Position numbers and translations under genes: made by a program
In this document: piece by piece, positions 5,662 through 5,980 of the stretch
Layout of the letters: each line of letters starts with the position of its first letter
How positions within the stretch are numbered: the stretch's first letter is position 1
From: DATMBL01 sp035559295
GTDB taxonomy: Bacteria > Desulfobacterota > Binatia > UBA9968
Assembly (NCBI GenBank): GCA_035559295.1
Contig: DATMBL010000036.1
Coordinates: forward strand, 1 to 5,980
Reading direction: 5' to 3'
Length of the DNA: 5,980 nucleotides
The notes under the pieces: model-generated
Databases searched by the model: none
What the model was told of the DNA's origin: nothing
The model's input: the letters and a program-made list of their open reading frames with translations, nothing else

Positions 5662-5980
5662 TGACAAACGCATCGCCTCTACGGGTGCTGTATATCGAAG
5701 CCTCGATGGGCGGAGTAACCGGCGGGTCACTCACGGGATTGCAACACTTCCTGCGCGGCCTGGACCGCCGCCGTTACCGGCCCGCTGTTGTGCTTTATGA
5801 GGAGAAAGCTCTAGAAGGCGAACTGACGGCATCGGGCGTACCCCTGCGCATCTTCCGCAAGCGGCAGCGTGGCCGCTCCCATCCGTTGCAGCAGGTTGAG
5901 GTTTACAAGCAACTGCGCCGCCATCGCCTGATACGGGACCCGTTGCATGCGATGCGGGCGTTTCGCATTTTCGTTCAGGA
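5661..5980 (+). CDS. GT-B fold glycosyltransferase (GT4-like), N-terminal part (3' end outside window)
   Basis: The frame is open from the ATG at 5661 to the window end, giving 106 residues. The ATG shares one base with the TAA of the HprK-like gene, and AGCAGG at 5650-5655 gives a fair ribosome site at 5-nt spacing. The sequence begins L-R-V-L-Y-I-E-A-S-M-G-G-V-T-G-G-S-L-T-G-L (7-27): a first beta strand, then the glycine-rich loop typical of the acceptor-side domain of GT4-type enzymes. L-R-G-L-D-R-R-R-Y-R-P-A-V-V-L (31-45) and the pattern E-G-E-L-T-A-S-G-V-P-L-R-I-F (52-65) also fit this domain, in which the second and third strands follow in that way. It would transfer a sugar from a nucleotide donor to a lipid-linked or growing glycan at the cytoplasmic membrane face. 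Donor-binding residues lie in the missing C-terminal domain, so neither sugar nor linkage can be called. Confidence 0.75.
   Translation, partial: MTNASPLRVLYIEASMGGVTGGSLTGLQHFLRGLDRRRYRPAVVLYEEKALEGELTASGVPLRIFRKRQRGRSHPLQQVEVYKQLRRHRLIRDPLHAMRAFRIFVQ

Overview
The window is a stretch of a bacterial gene cluster for surface polysaccharide (O-antigen, capsule or exopolysaccharide) or other glycoconjugate synthesis. All six genes lie on the + strand, packed head to tail; the first and last are cut by the window edges. The DNA is moderately GC-rich, starts are ATG or TTG behind purine-rich Shine-Dalgarno sites, and the genes are of types common in Gram-negative and environmental bacterial sugar loci. 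The sequence does not allow a firm taxonomic call; a proteobacterium (in the broad sense) or a related environmental phylum is only a guess. No RNA gene, CRISPR array, insertion sequence or transposase is visible, and no gene-free stretch exceeds about 100 bases.

Layout: (1) 2-619, C-terminal part of a PLP-dependent nucleotide-sugar aminotransferase of the DegT/DnrJ/EryC1/StrS (ArnB/perosamine synthase) type. (2) 677-2245, a four-helix membrane domain fused to a complete extended-SDR nucleotide-sugar epimerase/dehydratase. (3) 2346-3446, a Gfo/Idh/MocA oxidoreductase that starts with TTG behind a perfect AGGAGG. (4) 3545-4549, a second, soluble extended SDR. (5) 4558-5661, a P-loop protein resembling the HPr kinase C-terminal domain. 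(6) 5661 to the end, the N-terminus of a GT-B (GT4-like) glycosyltransferase. Genes 4-5-6 are tightly linked (8-nt gap, then a 1-nt stop/start overlap) and are probably translated together.

Together, genes 1-4 have the chemistry to make a modified (probably amino- or deoxy-) nucleotide sugar: NAD-dependent oxidation/epimerisation, ketosugar reduction or oxidation, and transamination. Gene 6 would then transfer a sugar to a growing glycan. The HprK-like gene 5 is the least explained member.

Two intergenic spacers hold structure. The spacer at 2246-2345 carries two short heptanucleotide tandem arrays in roughly opposite orientation, around a GGGCCC, a CATATG and a 13-bp palindrome. The spacer at 3447-3544 can fold into a nested stem of three inverted repeats. 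The most notable items are the membrane-anchored epimerase fusion, the HprK-like protein in a glycan operon, and the paired heptamer arrays.
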